NCBI GenBank assembly: GCA_021203585.1
Contig: JAJQAW010000030.1
Location: 1-5,687 of the forward strand
DNA: 5,687 bases
Direction: 5' to 3'
DNA from: Rikenellaceae bacterium
GTDB taxonomy: Bacteria; Bacteroidota; Bacteroidia; Bacteroidales; Rikenellaceae
Each line of letters begins with the position of its first letter. Positions within the stretch are counted from its first letter, which is position 1. A model generated the notes under the pieces. It saw only the letters and a list, made by a program, of their open reading frames with translations, had not been told where the DNA came from and ran no database searches. A program made the translations under genes and the position numbers. Shown here in pieces: positions 1-5,687 of this stretch.

Positions 1-54
1 AAACCTCTATTTTACTCTTTCGTTTTATTACTTAATGGTCTTAATCTCTGGAAA

Positions 55-87
55 TTTGTGATAAATTCGATAAATATTTTACCTTTG
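55..87 (+). promoter_or_regulatory. Distal promoter of the prolyl oligopeptidase gene (copy 1)
   Basis: A TTTG -33 box at 55-58 and TACCTTTG at 80-87 are separated by 21 bp. The second matches the Bacteroidetes -7 consensus TAnnTTTG exactly, and the spacing is in the range reported for the primary sigma factor of this phylum. Transcription would begin near 93-96 and run through the second promoter copy, giving a leader of about 75 nt. Activity is inferred from sequence only. Confidence 0.7.
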
Positions 88-110
88 ACTAATGAATTTA
101 TCTCTGGAAA

Positions 111-143
111 TTTGTGATAAATTCGATAAATATTTTACCTTTG
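111..143 (+). promoter_or_regulatory. Proximal promoter of the prolyl oligopeptidase gene (copy 2)
   Basis: The same boxes recur: TTTG at 111-114 and TACCTTTG at 136-143, again 21 bp apart. The predicted start is near 149-152, which leaves a leader of about 20 nt before the ATG at 172. The leader has no Shine-Dalgarno-like purine run, as is normal in Bacteroidota. Of the two copies this one is best placed to be the main promoter. Confidence 0.75.
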
Positions 144-171
144 ACTAATTGAATTTAAACCTCGAACGCCC

Positions 172-2295
172 ATGAAGAAATATTCACTTTTTACACTGAT
201 CGTACTGATGGTCATGAGCTGTAAAGACCGAAATCAACAAGAGATTGAAACCAAACCCTATCCCGAAACCCGAAAAGACCTCTCGGTGGTCGATGATTAC
301 TTCGGAACGCAAGTAGCCGACCCCTACCGTTGGCTGGAGGATGACCGTTCGGAAGAAACGGCAGCCTGGGTTGCCGCACAGAATGAGGTCACTTTCGATT
401 ACCTGTCTCAGATTCCTTACCGGGAACAGATTAAGGATCGCCTGACTCAATTGTTCGATTATCCGAAATACGGAGCTCCCCGAAAAAGAGGCGAATACTA
501 CTTCTTTTTCAAGAACGACGGACTGCAAAACCAAAGCGTACTCTACCGACAAAAAGGATTGGACGCTGAACCGGAAGTATTTTTGGACCCCAACACGCTT
601 TCCACGGACGGTACCGTAGCTTTGGGGTCGACCACCTTTTCCAAAGACCATAAATATATGGCTTATACCCTATCCAAATCGGGTTCGGACTGGGTGGAAA
701 TCCATGTCATGGATGTGGAAACTAAAGAGAAACTTTCGGACCATATTCAATGGGTGAAGTTCTCCGGAGCCACCTGGACCCGGGAAGGATTCTTTTACAG
801 TCGCTACGACGCTCCGAAGGAAGGCAGCTTATTTTCAGGAAAGAATGAATTTCAAAAGGTGTACTACCACCGGTTGGGCACGGACCAATCAGAAGACATA
901 CTGGTCTACGGCGACACCCGCCATCCGTTGCGGTATTTCAGCGCCGGAGTCAGCAAAGACGACCGCTGGCTGTTTATCTACGCCCGGGAGGGTACCCACG
1001 GCACAGAGGTGCTTTACCGACCGATGGAAAGCAATGAACCGTTTAAAACCTTGTTCCGGGGGTTCGATAACGATTACAGTATCGTTTGGTGCAACCAGGA
1101 CCGGGCCTTGATATATACCAACCAAGGCGCAGCTAATTTCCGGCTCGCGGAACTGGACTTGACCGAAGAGCGCCCTCAGTTGAAAGATTTGCTGCCGGAA
1201 AAAAAAGAATTGCTGAAAGGAGTATCGCTGGGTGGCAATGCAATTTTTGCCCATTACCTGAAAGATGCCTCCACCCGGATCTACCAGTATGATATGCAGG
1301 GAACCTGGATCCGTGAGATAGAACTTCCGGCTATCGGAACGGCCAGCGGACTGAGCGGTGAACCGGAAGACACCGAACTGTTCTATGTCTTCAGCAGTTT
1401 CAATTATCCACCCACCATTTTCTCATACCGCCTCGACAATGGAGAATCCGAGGTATTCCGGAAAACCGAAGTGCCGTTCGATCCGACTGATTTTGAGGTG
1501 GAACAGCAATTTTTCACCAGCAAAGACGGTACACAAGTGCCCATGTTTATCGTGTATAAAAAAGGAATGAAAAAAGACGGCCAAAATCCGGCTCATCTCT
1601 ATGCTTACGGAGGGTTCAACATCAACCAGACCCCCGGATTCAGTCCCACTCTGGTCATGTTTATGGAGCAGGGCGGAGTCTATGCCCTGGCCAACATCCG
1701 CGGCGGTGGAGAATATGGAGAAACGTGGCATCAAGGAGGAATGTTGGAGAATAAACAGAATGTGTTCGACGATTTTATCGGCGCTGCCGAATACCTCATC
1801 GCCCAGGGTTATACCTGTTCGGACAAACTGGCCATTTCGGGCGGATCGAACGGAGGATTATTGATCGGCGCCTGCATGACCCAGCGTCCGGATCTATACG
1901 CCGTTTGCTTTCCTCGGGTGGGAGTTCTCGACATGCTTCGTTATCACAAGTTTACCGTAGGTTGGGGTTGGGCCGTGGAATACGGCAGCAGCGACGTAGA
2001 AGAACAATTTCCCTATCTGTACGCTTACTCTCCCCTGCACAACATCAAAGAGGTGTGTTATCCGGCTACGATGGTGATGACCGCAGACCACGACGATCGG
2101 GTAGTTCCGGCGCATTCTTTTAAATTTATCGCCGAACTCCAAGCCCGTCAGGTATGCCAAAACCCGGTTGTCATCCGCATCGATGTGGATGCGGGACACG
2201 GTGCCGGAAAACCGCTCTCCAAAACCCTGGATGAAATGGCCGATATGTACGCTTTCCTGTTCTGGAACACCCATACCCCGGTAAATTATAAATAA
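172..2295 (+). CDS. Prolyl oligopeptidase, family S9A, lipoprotein-type
   Basis: Serine peptidase expected to cut short peptides on the carboxyl side of proline. The 707 residues are close to the family norm of about 700 once the signal is allowed for. An N-terminal KK plus hydrophobic stretch ends in VMSC, giving a lipid-modified Cys17, so the enzyme is probably anchored in the periplasm or at the surface. The hallmark DPYRWLED lies at residues 50-57. The seven-bladed beta-propeller that gates access spans roughly 95-440 and the alpha/beta hydrolase domain roughly 445-707. The catalytic triad is Ser559 (in GGSNGG), Asp641 (in TADHDDR) and His676 (in AGHGAGK). Tyr479 (YGGF) matches the oxyanion tyrosine; Trp600 and Arg643 match the proline-pocket tryptophan and the substrate-binding arginine of the pig enzyme. 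No defect is visible. The ATG at 172 is chosen because it directly precedes the signal peptide and follows the promoters at the right distance. The gene stands alone, bounded by its own promoter and terminator. Other S9 subfamilies are unlikely given these motifs. Confidence 0.96.
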   Translation: MKKYSLFTLIVLMVMSCKDRNQQEIETKPYPETRKDLSVVDDYFGTQVADPYRWLEDDRSEETAAWVAAQNEVTFDYLSQIPYREQIKDRLTQLFDYPKYGAPRKRGEYYFFFKNDGLQNQSVLYRQKGLDAEPEVFLDPNTLSTDGTVALGSTTFSKDHKYMAYTLSKSGSDWVEIHVMDVETKEKLSDHIQWVKFSGATWTREGFFYSRYDAPKEGSLFSGKNEFQKVYYHRLGTDQSEDILVYGDTRHPLRYFSAGVSKDDRWLFIYAREGTHGTEVLYRPMESNEPFKTLFRGFDNDYSIVWCNQDRALIYTNQGAANFRLAELDLTEERPQLKDLLPEKKELLKGVSLGGNAIFAHYLKDASTRIYQYDMQGTWIREIELPAIGTASGLSGEPEDTELFYVFSSFNYPPTIFSYRLDNGESEVFRKTEVPFDPTDFEVEQQFFTSKDGTQVPMFIVYKKGMKKDGQNPAHLYAYGGFNINQTPGFSPTLVMFMEQGGVYALANIRGGGEYGETWHQGGMLENKQNVFDDFIGAAEYLIAQGYTCSDKLAISGGSNGGLLIGACMTQRPDLYAVCFPRVGVLDMLRYHKFTVGWGWAVEYGSSDVEEQFPYLYAYSPLHNIKEVCYPATMVMTADHDDRVVPAHSFKFIAELQARQVCQNPVVIRIDVDAGHGAGKPLSKTLDEMADMYAFLFWNTHTPVNYK

Positions 2296-2361
2296 CCGCT
2301 TTTCGATGTTATGAACGAAGGATTAAAGGAAAACCACGAAAATAGGTCCGGGTAATGACTG

Positions 2362-2402
2362 CACCCCAAAAGTTGAAAAGTAACTTTTGGGGTGTTTTTT
2401 TT
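2362..2402 (+). terminator. Intrinsic terminator after the prolyl oligopeptidase gene
   Basis: A perfect 13-bp stem (2362-2374 with 2382-2394; arm CACCCCAAAAGTT) encloses the 7-nt loop GAAAAGT and is followed by eight T residues (2395-2402). It begins 66 bp after the stop codon. The T tract exists only on the plus strand, so it ends the peptidase transcript rather than the convergent unit. The left arm also resembles an insertion-sequence terminus; see the findings. Confidence 0.93.
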
Positions 2403-2524
2403 ATCCCATCACGAACAAACGTGTGTAGGTCGAAGAATTGCGGTTGAAAATAAGTAACGGATGTAGATTCCAGCTGTAAAAGCCTTAAAGCGTGGTTATC
2501 AAACAGCTTTCGATCGTTAGGAAA

Positions 2525-2570
2525 CTGATCGGAGCGGCAGAGCCCGGAAGGGTTTGATGCCGTAGCAACC
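2525..2570 (+). promoter_or_regulatory. SAM-I riboswitch-like 5' half, probably a relic
   Basis: Read on the plus strand, the order of elements follows the first half of the SAM-I aptamer. CTGATC (2525-2530) sits where the P1 5' strand would be, then GGAG. A P2 helix pairs GCGGCA (2534-2539) with TGCCGT (2558-2563). A kink-turn-like arrangement follows, with GA after the first strand and TTTGA before the second, closed by a CCC/GGG stem with a GGAA loop, and then AGCAACC (2564-2570). The usual GGG/CCC pairing of P2 is reversed to CCC/GGG, which keeps the pairing. No GGTGC-type P3/P4 segment, no P1 3' strand (GATCAG) and no same-strand gene follow before the minus-strand gene at 2642. It could be a truncated riboswitch or chance resemblance. 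Confidence 0.25.
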
Positions 2571-2605
2571 GATATCCGGGCGGCAGACCGAAAGCCAATA
2601 CAAAA

Positions 2606-2625
2606 CAAAAAAACAGGCTGCCCGT
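2606..2625 (-). terminator. Possible weak terminator of the lepA-lipoprotein unit
   Basis: On the minus strand, 17 bp after the lipoprotein stop codon, a short hairpin ACGGG-CAG-CCTGT (2613-2625, one G-T pair, 3-nt loop) runs into a T-rich tract (seven T, then GTTTTG). The position suits a terminator but the stem is only 5 bp, so support is weak. No better hairpin with a T tract was seen between 2403 and 2641 on this strand. Confidence 0.3.
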
Positions 2626-2641
2626 ACTTCCGAATGGCGGG

Positions 2642-3121
2642 TTAATCCGTCAGAAGGAAACCTCCGAAATCCGAGACATCGAAATAACCGTCAAACAACC
2701 CCGTAAATTCAAATTCAAAGGGTTCACCCGCTGGGACCTGCGGAAAGATATATGCAGTAGCCATTCCGGTAACAGCAGAAGAAGAAGCGGCTAAAGGGAG
2801 TAATTCGAAGGTCCTTCTGCCCATCGAAAGATTGGAGGAGTCTTTCACCGCCCGTCCTTTGACAACAAAAGTATACCCGCCCGTAGAGCGCGATCCCCGG
2901 GCTTTTCCGGTACAGAAGATGGATTCGATCTGATAGTAATTCTGCAAACGGCTCTCTGTGCTATGAAAAGGAATCTCCACGGGAAATTTTTTCGGTCGAA
3001 AAGCTCCCGGTTGGAATTCATAAACCCCGTCAGAATTTTTAACCGCTCCCGAACCGCAGGCTAACGCAGCGAAACAGAGCGTCAGAAGAAATATGAATGG
3101 AAGGCTGTTCCGTTTTTTCAT
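2642..3121 (-). CDS. Probable secreted lipoprotein of unknown function
   Basis: I do not recognise this 159-residue protein. It starts with MKKRNS and a hydrophobic segment (about residues 7-21) ending in AALAC, so Cys22 is a likely lipidation site, although Ala rather than Leu at -3 makes the lipobox atypical. The rest alternates short hydrophobic and polar stretches with several aromatic-rich strands (for example GYTFVVKGRAV near 82-92 and EPFEFEFTGLFDGYFD near 133-148), which suggests a small beta-sandwich; that is inference. The frame stays open upstream to 3289, but the longer start would overlap the end of lepA by 133 nt and bury the signal peptide, so the ATG at 3121 is preferred. It follows lepA by 35 bp with no -7 box in the gap, so it is probably co-transcribed with lepA. 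The product would be exported while LepA is cytosolic, so the pairing may be positional rather than functional. Confidence 0.8.
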   Translation of the reverse strand: MKKRNSLPFIFLLTLCFAALACGSGAVKNSDGVYEFQPGAFRPKKFPVEIPFHSTESRLQNYYQIESIFCTGKARGSRSTGGYTFVVKGRAVKDSSNLSMGRRTFELLPLAASSSAVTGMATAYIFPQVPAGEPFEFEFTGLFDGYFDVSDFGGFLLTD

Positions 3122-3156
3122 CGTGTAAAATGGTTTAAATAATGTAATAATTCCGA

Positions 3157-4944
3157 TCAGTCCATTTTCAGCACCGCCAAAAATGCTTCCTGCGGAACTT
3201 CCACGTTCCCCACCTGGCGCATCCGCTTTTTCCCGGCTTTCTGCTTTTCCAGTAGTTTGCGCTTGCGGGAAATATCTCCTCCGTAACATTTAGCCGTCAC
3301 ATCTTTACGAACGGATTTTACCGTCTCCCGGGCGATGATTTTGGCTCCGATCGCAGCCTGTATGGCAATATCGAATTGTTGGCGCGGAATCAGTTCTTTG
3401 AGCTTCTCGCACATCCGACGACCGAAGTCATAGGCGTGATCCACATGGATGAGGGAGGAAAGGGCATCCACCGGTTCCCCGTTGAGTAGAATATCCAACT
3501 TGGCCAGTTTGGAGAGCTGATAACCGATCTGGTGGTAGTCGAAGGAAGCGTATCCGCGGGAGATGCTTTTCAATTTATCGTAGAAATCGAACACAATTTC
3601 CGCCAACGGCATTTCAAAATTGATCTCCATCCGGTCGGTGGTCAGGAAGACCTGATTCTTCATCGTTCCCCGGCGATCGATGCAAAGTTTGATAATGGCT
3701 CCCAGGTATTCCGATTTGGTAATAATTTGGGCATTGATATAAGGTTCTTCGATATGATCGATGAGGGTCGGTTCAGGCAATCCGGAGGGATTGTGAACAT
3801 CCAAAACCTCTCCTTTGGTGGTGTAAACTTTATAAGATACATTGGGAACCGTCGTGATTACATCCATATCGAATTCCCGGTATAACCGCTCTTGGATAAT
3901 CTCCATGTGCAGCAAACCGAGAAAACCGCAACGGAACCCAAAGCCCAGGGCGAGGGAGGATTCCGGTTCGAAAGTGAGGGAAGCATCGTTGAGCTGCAAT
4001 TTTTCGAGCGAAGCCCGAAGGTCCTCGTATTGATCGCTGTCGACCGGATATAAACCGGCAAAGACCATCGGTTTTACATCCTCGAATCCGGCGATGGCCT
4101 CCGTAGCCGGACGGTCGATGTGGGTAATGGTATCCCCAACTTTTATATCGGCCGAATTCTTAATCCCGGAAATGATATACCCCACATCACCCGCTTTTAT
4201 TTCATCTCGTGGACTCATTTTGAGTTTCAATACCCCGATCTCATCGGCATCGTACTCGCTTCCTGTATTAAACAGCTTTACTTTTTGGCTTTTCTGTAAC
4301 GTACCGTTGAATACCCGGAAATAAGCGATGATGCCCCGGTAGGAATTAAATACCGAATCGAAGATCAAGGCCTGCAAGGGAGCCTGCTCATCCCCTTCAG
4401 GGGCAGGAATACGGTCCACAATAGCATCCAGAATAGCCGGTACACCCAATCCGGTGCGAGCCGAAGCTGCAATTATGTCATCCGGGTTGCAGCCGATCAG
4501 GTCGACGATCTGCTCGGTCACTTCATCCACCATTGCCGCTTCCATATCGATCTTGTTGATCACTGGAATGATTTCCAGATCATGCCCCAGAGCCAGGTAA
4601 AGATTGGAAATGGTTTGCGCCTGAATTCCCTGAGTGGCATCTACGATCAATAAAGCTCCCTCGCAGGAAGCGATAGCCCGCGAAACTTCATAGGAGAAAT
4701 CGACATGTCCGGGCGTATCGATCAGATTGAGCACGTAGGTTTCTCCCTCGCGCAGGTATTCCATCTGGATGGCGTGGCTCTTGATGGTAATTCCTTTTTC
4801 GCGTTCCAGATCCATATTATCCAACACCTGAGCCTGCAATTCCCGTTGAGTCAGAGTTTTGGTCTCTTCCAAAAGGCGGTCGGCCAAGGTACTTTTACCG
4901 TGATCGATATGAGCGATGATGCAAAAATTGCGTATATTTTTCAT
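3157..4944 (-). CDS. lepA: Elongation factor 4 (LepA), translational GTPase
   Basis: Ribosome-associated GTPase related to EF-G, linked in the literature to ribosome back-translocation, initiation and 30S biogenesis. The 595 residues match the usual length of about 600. GTPase motifs are complete: G1 AHIDHGKST (11-19), G2 GITI with Thr53, G3 DTPGH (76-80), G4 NKID (130-133) and G5 SAR (161-163). Domain II lies near 185-280, an EF-G-like domain III near 290-370 (with [11 protein letters not shown] at 336-346) and a domain V-like fold near 397-480. The LepA-specific C-terminal domain near 485-595 includes the basic [19 protein letters not shown] segment (551-569). This domain separates it from EF-G, TypA and tetracycline-resistance proteins. 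The ATG at 4944 is the start because the G1 motif follows at the standard distance and a -7 box lies 25 bp upstream. The lipoprotein gene follows on the same strand. Confidence 0.98.
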   Translation of the reverse strand: MKNIRNFCIIAHIDHGKSTLADRLLEETKTLTQRELQAQVLDNMDLEREKGITIKSHAIQMEYLREGETYVLNLIDTPGHVDFSYEVSRAIASCEGALLIVDATQGIQAQTISNLYLALGHDLEIIPVINKIDMEAAMVDEVTEQIVDLIGCNPDDIIAASARTGLGVPAILDAIVDRIPAPEGDEQAPLQALIFDSVFNSYRGIIAYFRVFNGTLQKSQKVKLFNTGSEYDADEIGVLKLKMSPRDEIKAGDVGYIISGIKNSADIKVGDTITHIDRPATEAIAGFEDVKPMVFAGLYPVDSDQYEDLRASLEKLQLNDASLTFEPESSLALGFGFRCGFLGLLHMEIIQERLYREFDMDVITTVPNVSYKVYTTKGEVLDVHNPSGLPEPTLIDHIEEPYINAQIITKSEYLGAIIKLCIDRRGTMKNQVFLTTDRMEINFEMPLAEIVFDFYDKLKSISRGYASFDYHQIGYQLSKLAKLDILLNGEPVDALSSLIHVDHAYDFGRRMCEKLKELIPRQQFDIAIQAAIGAKIIARETVKSVRKDVTAKCYGGDISRKRKLLEKQKAGKKRMRQVGNVEVPQEAFLAVLKMD

Positions 4945-4968
4945 AAACGGAATCTAATTTTTAGAGTG

Positions 4969-4976
4969 CAAATGTA
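4969..4976 (-). promoter_or_regulatory. lepA promoter, -7 box
   Basis: On the minus strand this reads TACATTTG, an exact TAnnTTTG match, ending 24 nt before the lepA ATG. Transcription would start near 4961-4964, giving a leader of under 20 nt. No TTTG -33 box is present 19-23 bp upstream (about 4996-5003), so only the -7 half supports the call. It implies that lepA can be transcribed independently of rlmH. Confidence 0.65.
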
Positions 4977-5024
4977 CAACTTTTATTCGGGAGTTCCCAT
5001 GCCGGACCGGGATAAACAGAGATT

Positions 5025-5073
5025 CCGGTCGGCCTCCGGCGAAGAATGAAGGGCCCCACACGGGATCGACCGG
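5025..5073. repeat. G+C-rich inverted repeat between rlmH and lepA
   Basis: CCGGTCG (5025-5031) is the reverse complement of CGACCGG (5067-5073), with 35 bp between them. It lies in the 152-bp rlmH-lepA gap, whose distal part is visibly richer in G+C than the A/T-rich lepA leader beside it. No T tract follows on either strand, so it is not a standard intrinsic terminator. It may fold in the rlmH transcript tail or be incidental. Confidence 0.4.
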
Positions 5074-5096
5074 CAAACCGTCACCGGGCTCTCATC

Positions 5097-5570
5097 TTAT
5101 TGGTGGTGATACGGCTCATTATGGAGGATGGTGAATGAGCGGTAAAGTTGTTCGAGGAATATCAGCCGGATCAATTGATGCGAAAAGGTCATCCGGGAAA
5201 GCGATAGCAGTTGGTTGGCCCGGGCATAGACTTCAGGGGAAAAACCGTAGGGATCTCCGATAACAAAGCATAAGCGGCGGATGCCGGAGTTCATCCGTTT
5301 CTGCATCCACGCGGCAAATTCGACGGAACCGGTCTCTTGACCCGATTCGTCCAGCAGAGTTAAAAAATCACTGTCTGTTACCTGGGTCAAAATCAAACGT
5401 CCCTCCTCGGATTTTTGCTGAGCGCGGGAAAGTTTACGAGCGTTTTTGATATCGGGCAGGGTTACGATGTCGAATTTCGTGTAATGATTGATCCGTTTCA
5501 AATAGAGTTCGACACCCTCCCGAAGGAATGAAGCATCGGTTTTTCCGATTTGGATCAAAGTAATATTCAT
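5097..5570 (-). CDS. rlmH: 23S rRNA (pseudouridine1915-N3)-methyltransferase RlmH
   Basis: SPOUT-family enzyme that uses S-adenosylmethionine to methylate N3 of pseudouridine 1915 in helix 69 of 23S rRNA, on the assembled 70S ribosome. The 157 residues match the roughly 155-160 of the family. Conserved blocks are the N-terminal strand MNITLIQIGKT, the cofactor-loop region FVIGDPYGFS (102-111), LSLSRMTFSHQLIRLIFLEQLYR (122-144, the trefoil-knot region) and the C-terminal PYHH (153-156). The cofactor loop normally reads GGP; here it reads GDP with Asp106 (see findings). The start at 5570 fits the family N-terminus. The upstream gene ends 4 bp before it, so the two are probably co-transcribed. 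A GAGGGG run abuts the ATG but is too close to act as a Shine-Dalgarno site. Confidence 0.95.
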   Translation of the reverse strand: MNITLIQIGKTDASFLREGVELYLKRINHYTKFDIVTLPDIKNARKLSRAQQKSEEGRLILTQVTDSDFLTLLDESGQETGSVEFAAWMQKRMNSGIRRLCFVIGDPYGFSPEVYARANQLLSLSRMTFSHQLIRLIFLEQLYRSFTILHNEPYHHQ

Positions 5571-5574
5571 CCCC

Positions 5575-5687
5575 TCAATATTGTTTTTTTCCGGGCCAGT
5601 TCCACCGCATCAAATCGCGGCTCCAGGCAATACCGATCGAACGGTTGCGGTCGAAATCTCCTTCATACTCGGGTTTCGGTCCGGAAC
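5575..5687 (-). CDS. C-terminal end of a probable beta-propeller glycoside hydrolase (partial)
   Basis: Only the last 36 codons and the TGA stop (5575-5577) are in the window; the gene continues beyond the right edge. The frame reads as coding, with EYEGDFDRNRSIGIAWSRDL (residues 6-25 of the visible part) followed by a tryptophan-rich end (MRWNWPGKKQY). The pattern SIG-A-S-DL--W-WPG resembles blade-ending motifs in five-bladed beta-propeller glycosidases of the GH43/GH117 type, which are common in Bacteroidales, but 36 residues do not allow a firm family assignment. The other two minus-strand frames here are interrupted by stops, or are open without an in-window start and give a less protein-like sequence. 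The TGA is separated from the rlmH ATG by only GGGG. Confidence 0.6.
   Translation of the reverse strand, partial: SGPKPEYEGDFDRNRSIGIAWSRDLMRWNWPGKKQY

Larger units (their letters stand above)
44..156. repeat. Tandem direct repeat of about 56 bp carrying a promoter
   Basis: Two copies of a 50-bp block at 44-93 and 100-149 are identical at every base and offset by 56 bp. Each is followed by GAATTT(A), but copy 2 has one extra T before it, so the units are 56 and 57 bp (44-99 and 100-156). Each copy contains a full set of Bacteroidetes promoter boxes, so the duplication doubles the promoter of the downstream peptidase gene. Within each copy the heptamer GATAAAT occurs twice with a 9-bp period (60-66 and 69-75; 116-122 and 125-131). 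Perfect identity suggests a recent duplication or ongoing homogenisation, which is inference. With only two copies and no unique spacers this is not a CRISPR array. Confidence 0.95.
2296..2641. other. Intergenic region between convergent genes
   Basis: This 346-bp stretch separates the 3' ends of the plus-strand peptidase gene and the minus-strand lepA-lipoprotein unit. It contains a strong plus-strand terminator (2362-2402), a SAM-I-like segment (2525-2570) and a weak minus-strand terminator candidate (2606-2625). A minus-strand reading frame of 99 codons spans much of it, but it runs straight through the terminator hairpin, has no promoter box that I can see and no recognisable product, so it is not called. 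I see no TAnnTTTG box on the plus strand between 2403 and 2525 that would transcribe the SAM-I-like segment. Confidence 0.7.

Noticed and set aside
44..149. CRISPR array or origin iterons
   Set aside because: There are only two repeats, with no unique spacer between them, and no cas, rep or dnaA gene nearby. The promoter boxes explain their position.
889..1254. Long antisense frame inside the oligopeptidase gene, with similar ones at 184-651, 1423-1734 and 1894-2274
   Set aside because: They lie opposite a gene with intact family motifs throughout and show no motif, signal or promoter of their own.
2309..2608. Minus-strand open frame of 99 codons in the intergenic region
   Set aside because: It runs through the perfect terminator hairpin and the SAM-I-like segment, has no promoter box that I can see, and its product resembles nothing I recognise.
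2577..2624. Stem CGGGCGGC/GCTGCCCG as part of an aptamer or terminator
   Set aside because: The eight pairs include one G-T and enclose a 32-nt A-rich loop. There is no T tract after it on the plus strand, and on the minus strand the T run lies inside the loop.
3122..3289. N-terminal extension of the lipoprotein frame into the lepA 3' end
   Set aside because: Its translation is an out-of-frame reading of the conserved LepA C-terminus, and it would place the signal peptide in the middle of the protein. The ATG at 3121 is the sensible start.
3532..3885. Plus-strand frames opposite lepA, also 4705-5049
   Set aside because: They are antisense to conserved LepA domains. The 4705-5049 frame also crosses the lepA start and promoter, and neither yields a recognisable protein.

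Overview
The window looks like chromosomal DNA from a member of the Bacteroidota, most likely order Bacteroidales. The signs are exact matches to the Bacteroidetes -7 promoter box (TAnnTTTG) upstream of two genes, A/T-rich leaders without a clear Shine-Dalgarno sequence, secreted lipoproteins, and protein sequences that read like Bacteroidales versions of their families. Genus cannot be fixed from the sequence alone.

Layout. Positions 1-171 hold a promoter region in which a block of about 56 bp, carrying a complete promoter, is tandemly duplicated. It drives a plus-strand gene (172-2295) for a lipoprotein-type prolyl oligopeptidase (family S9A) with all catalytic residues intact. This gene ends at a strong intrinsic terminator (2362-2402). 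The intergenic stretch 2296-2641 also contains a piece that resembles the 5' half of a SAM-I riboswitch, without its 3' half and without a downstream gene. From 2642 to the right edge every gene is on the minus strand. In transcription order these are the C-terminal end of a probable carbohydrate-active beta-propeller protein (5575-5687, cut by the window edge), rlmH (5097-5570, 4 bp after it), lepA (3157-4944, with its own -7 box at 4969-4976), and a 159-residue probable lipoprotein of unknown function (2642-3121, 35 bp after lepA). The two transcription units converge in the 2296-2641 region.

How the genes relate. RlmH and LepA/EF4 both act on the ribosome: one modifies helix 69 of 23S rRNA, the other is a translational GTPase. 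Their neighbours are cell-envelope or secreted proteins with no obvious link to translation. The oligopeptidase would cleave proline-containing peptides in the periplasm or at the cell surface. No tRNA, rRNA, CRISPR array or intact mobile element was seen.

Nothing here amounts to a clear new multi-gene system. The points most worth a second look are the duplicated promoter, the orphan SAM-I-like segment, the terminator whose arm resembles an insertion-sequence end, a Gly-to-Asp change in the cofactor loop of RlmH, and the uncharacterised lipoprotein behind lepA.
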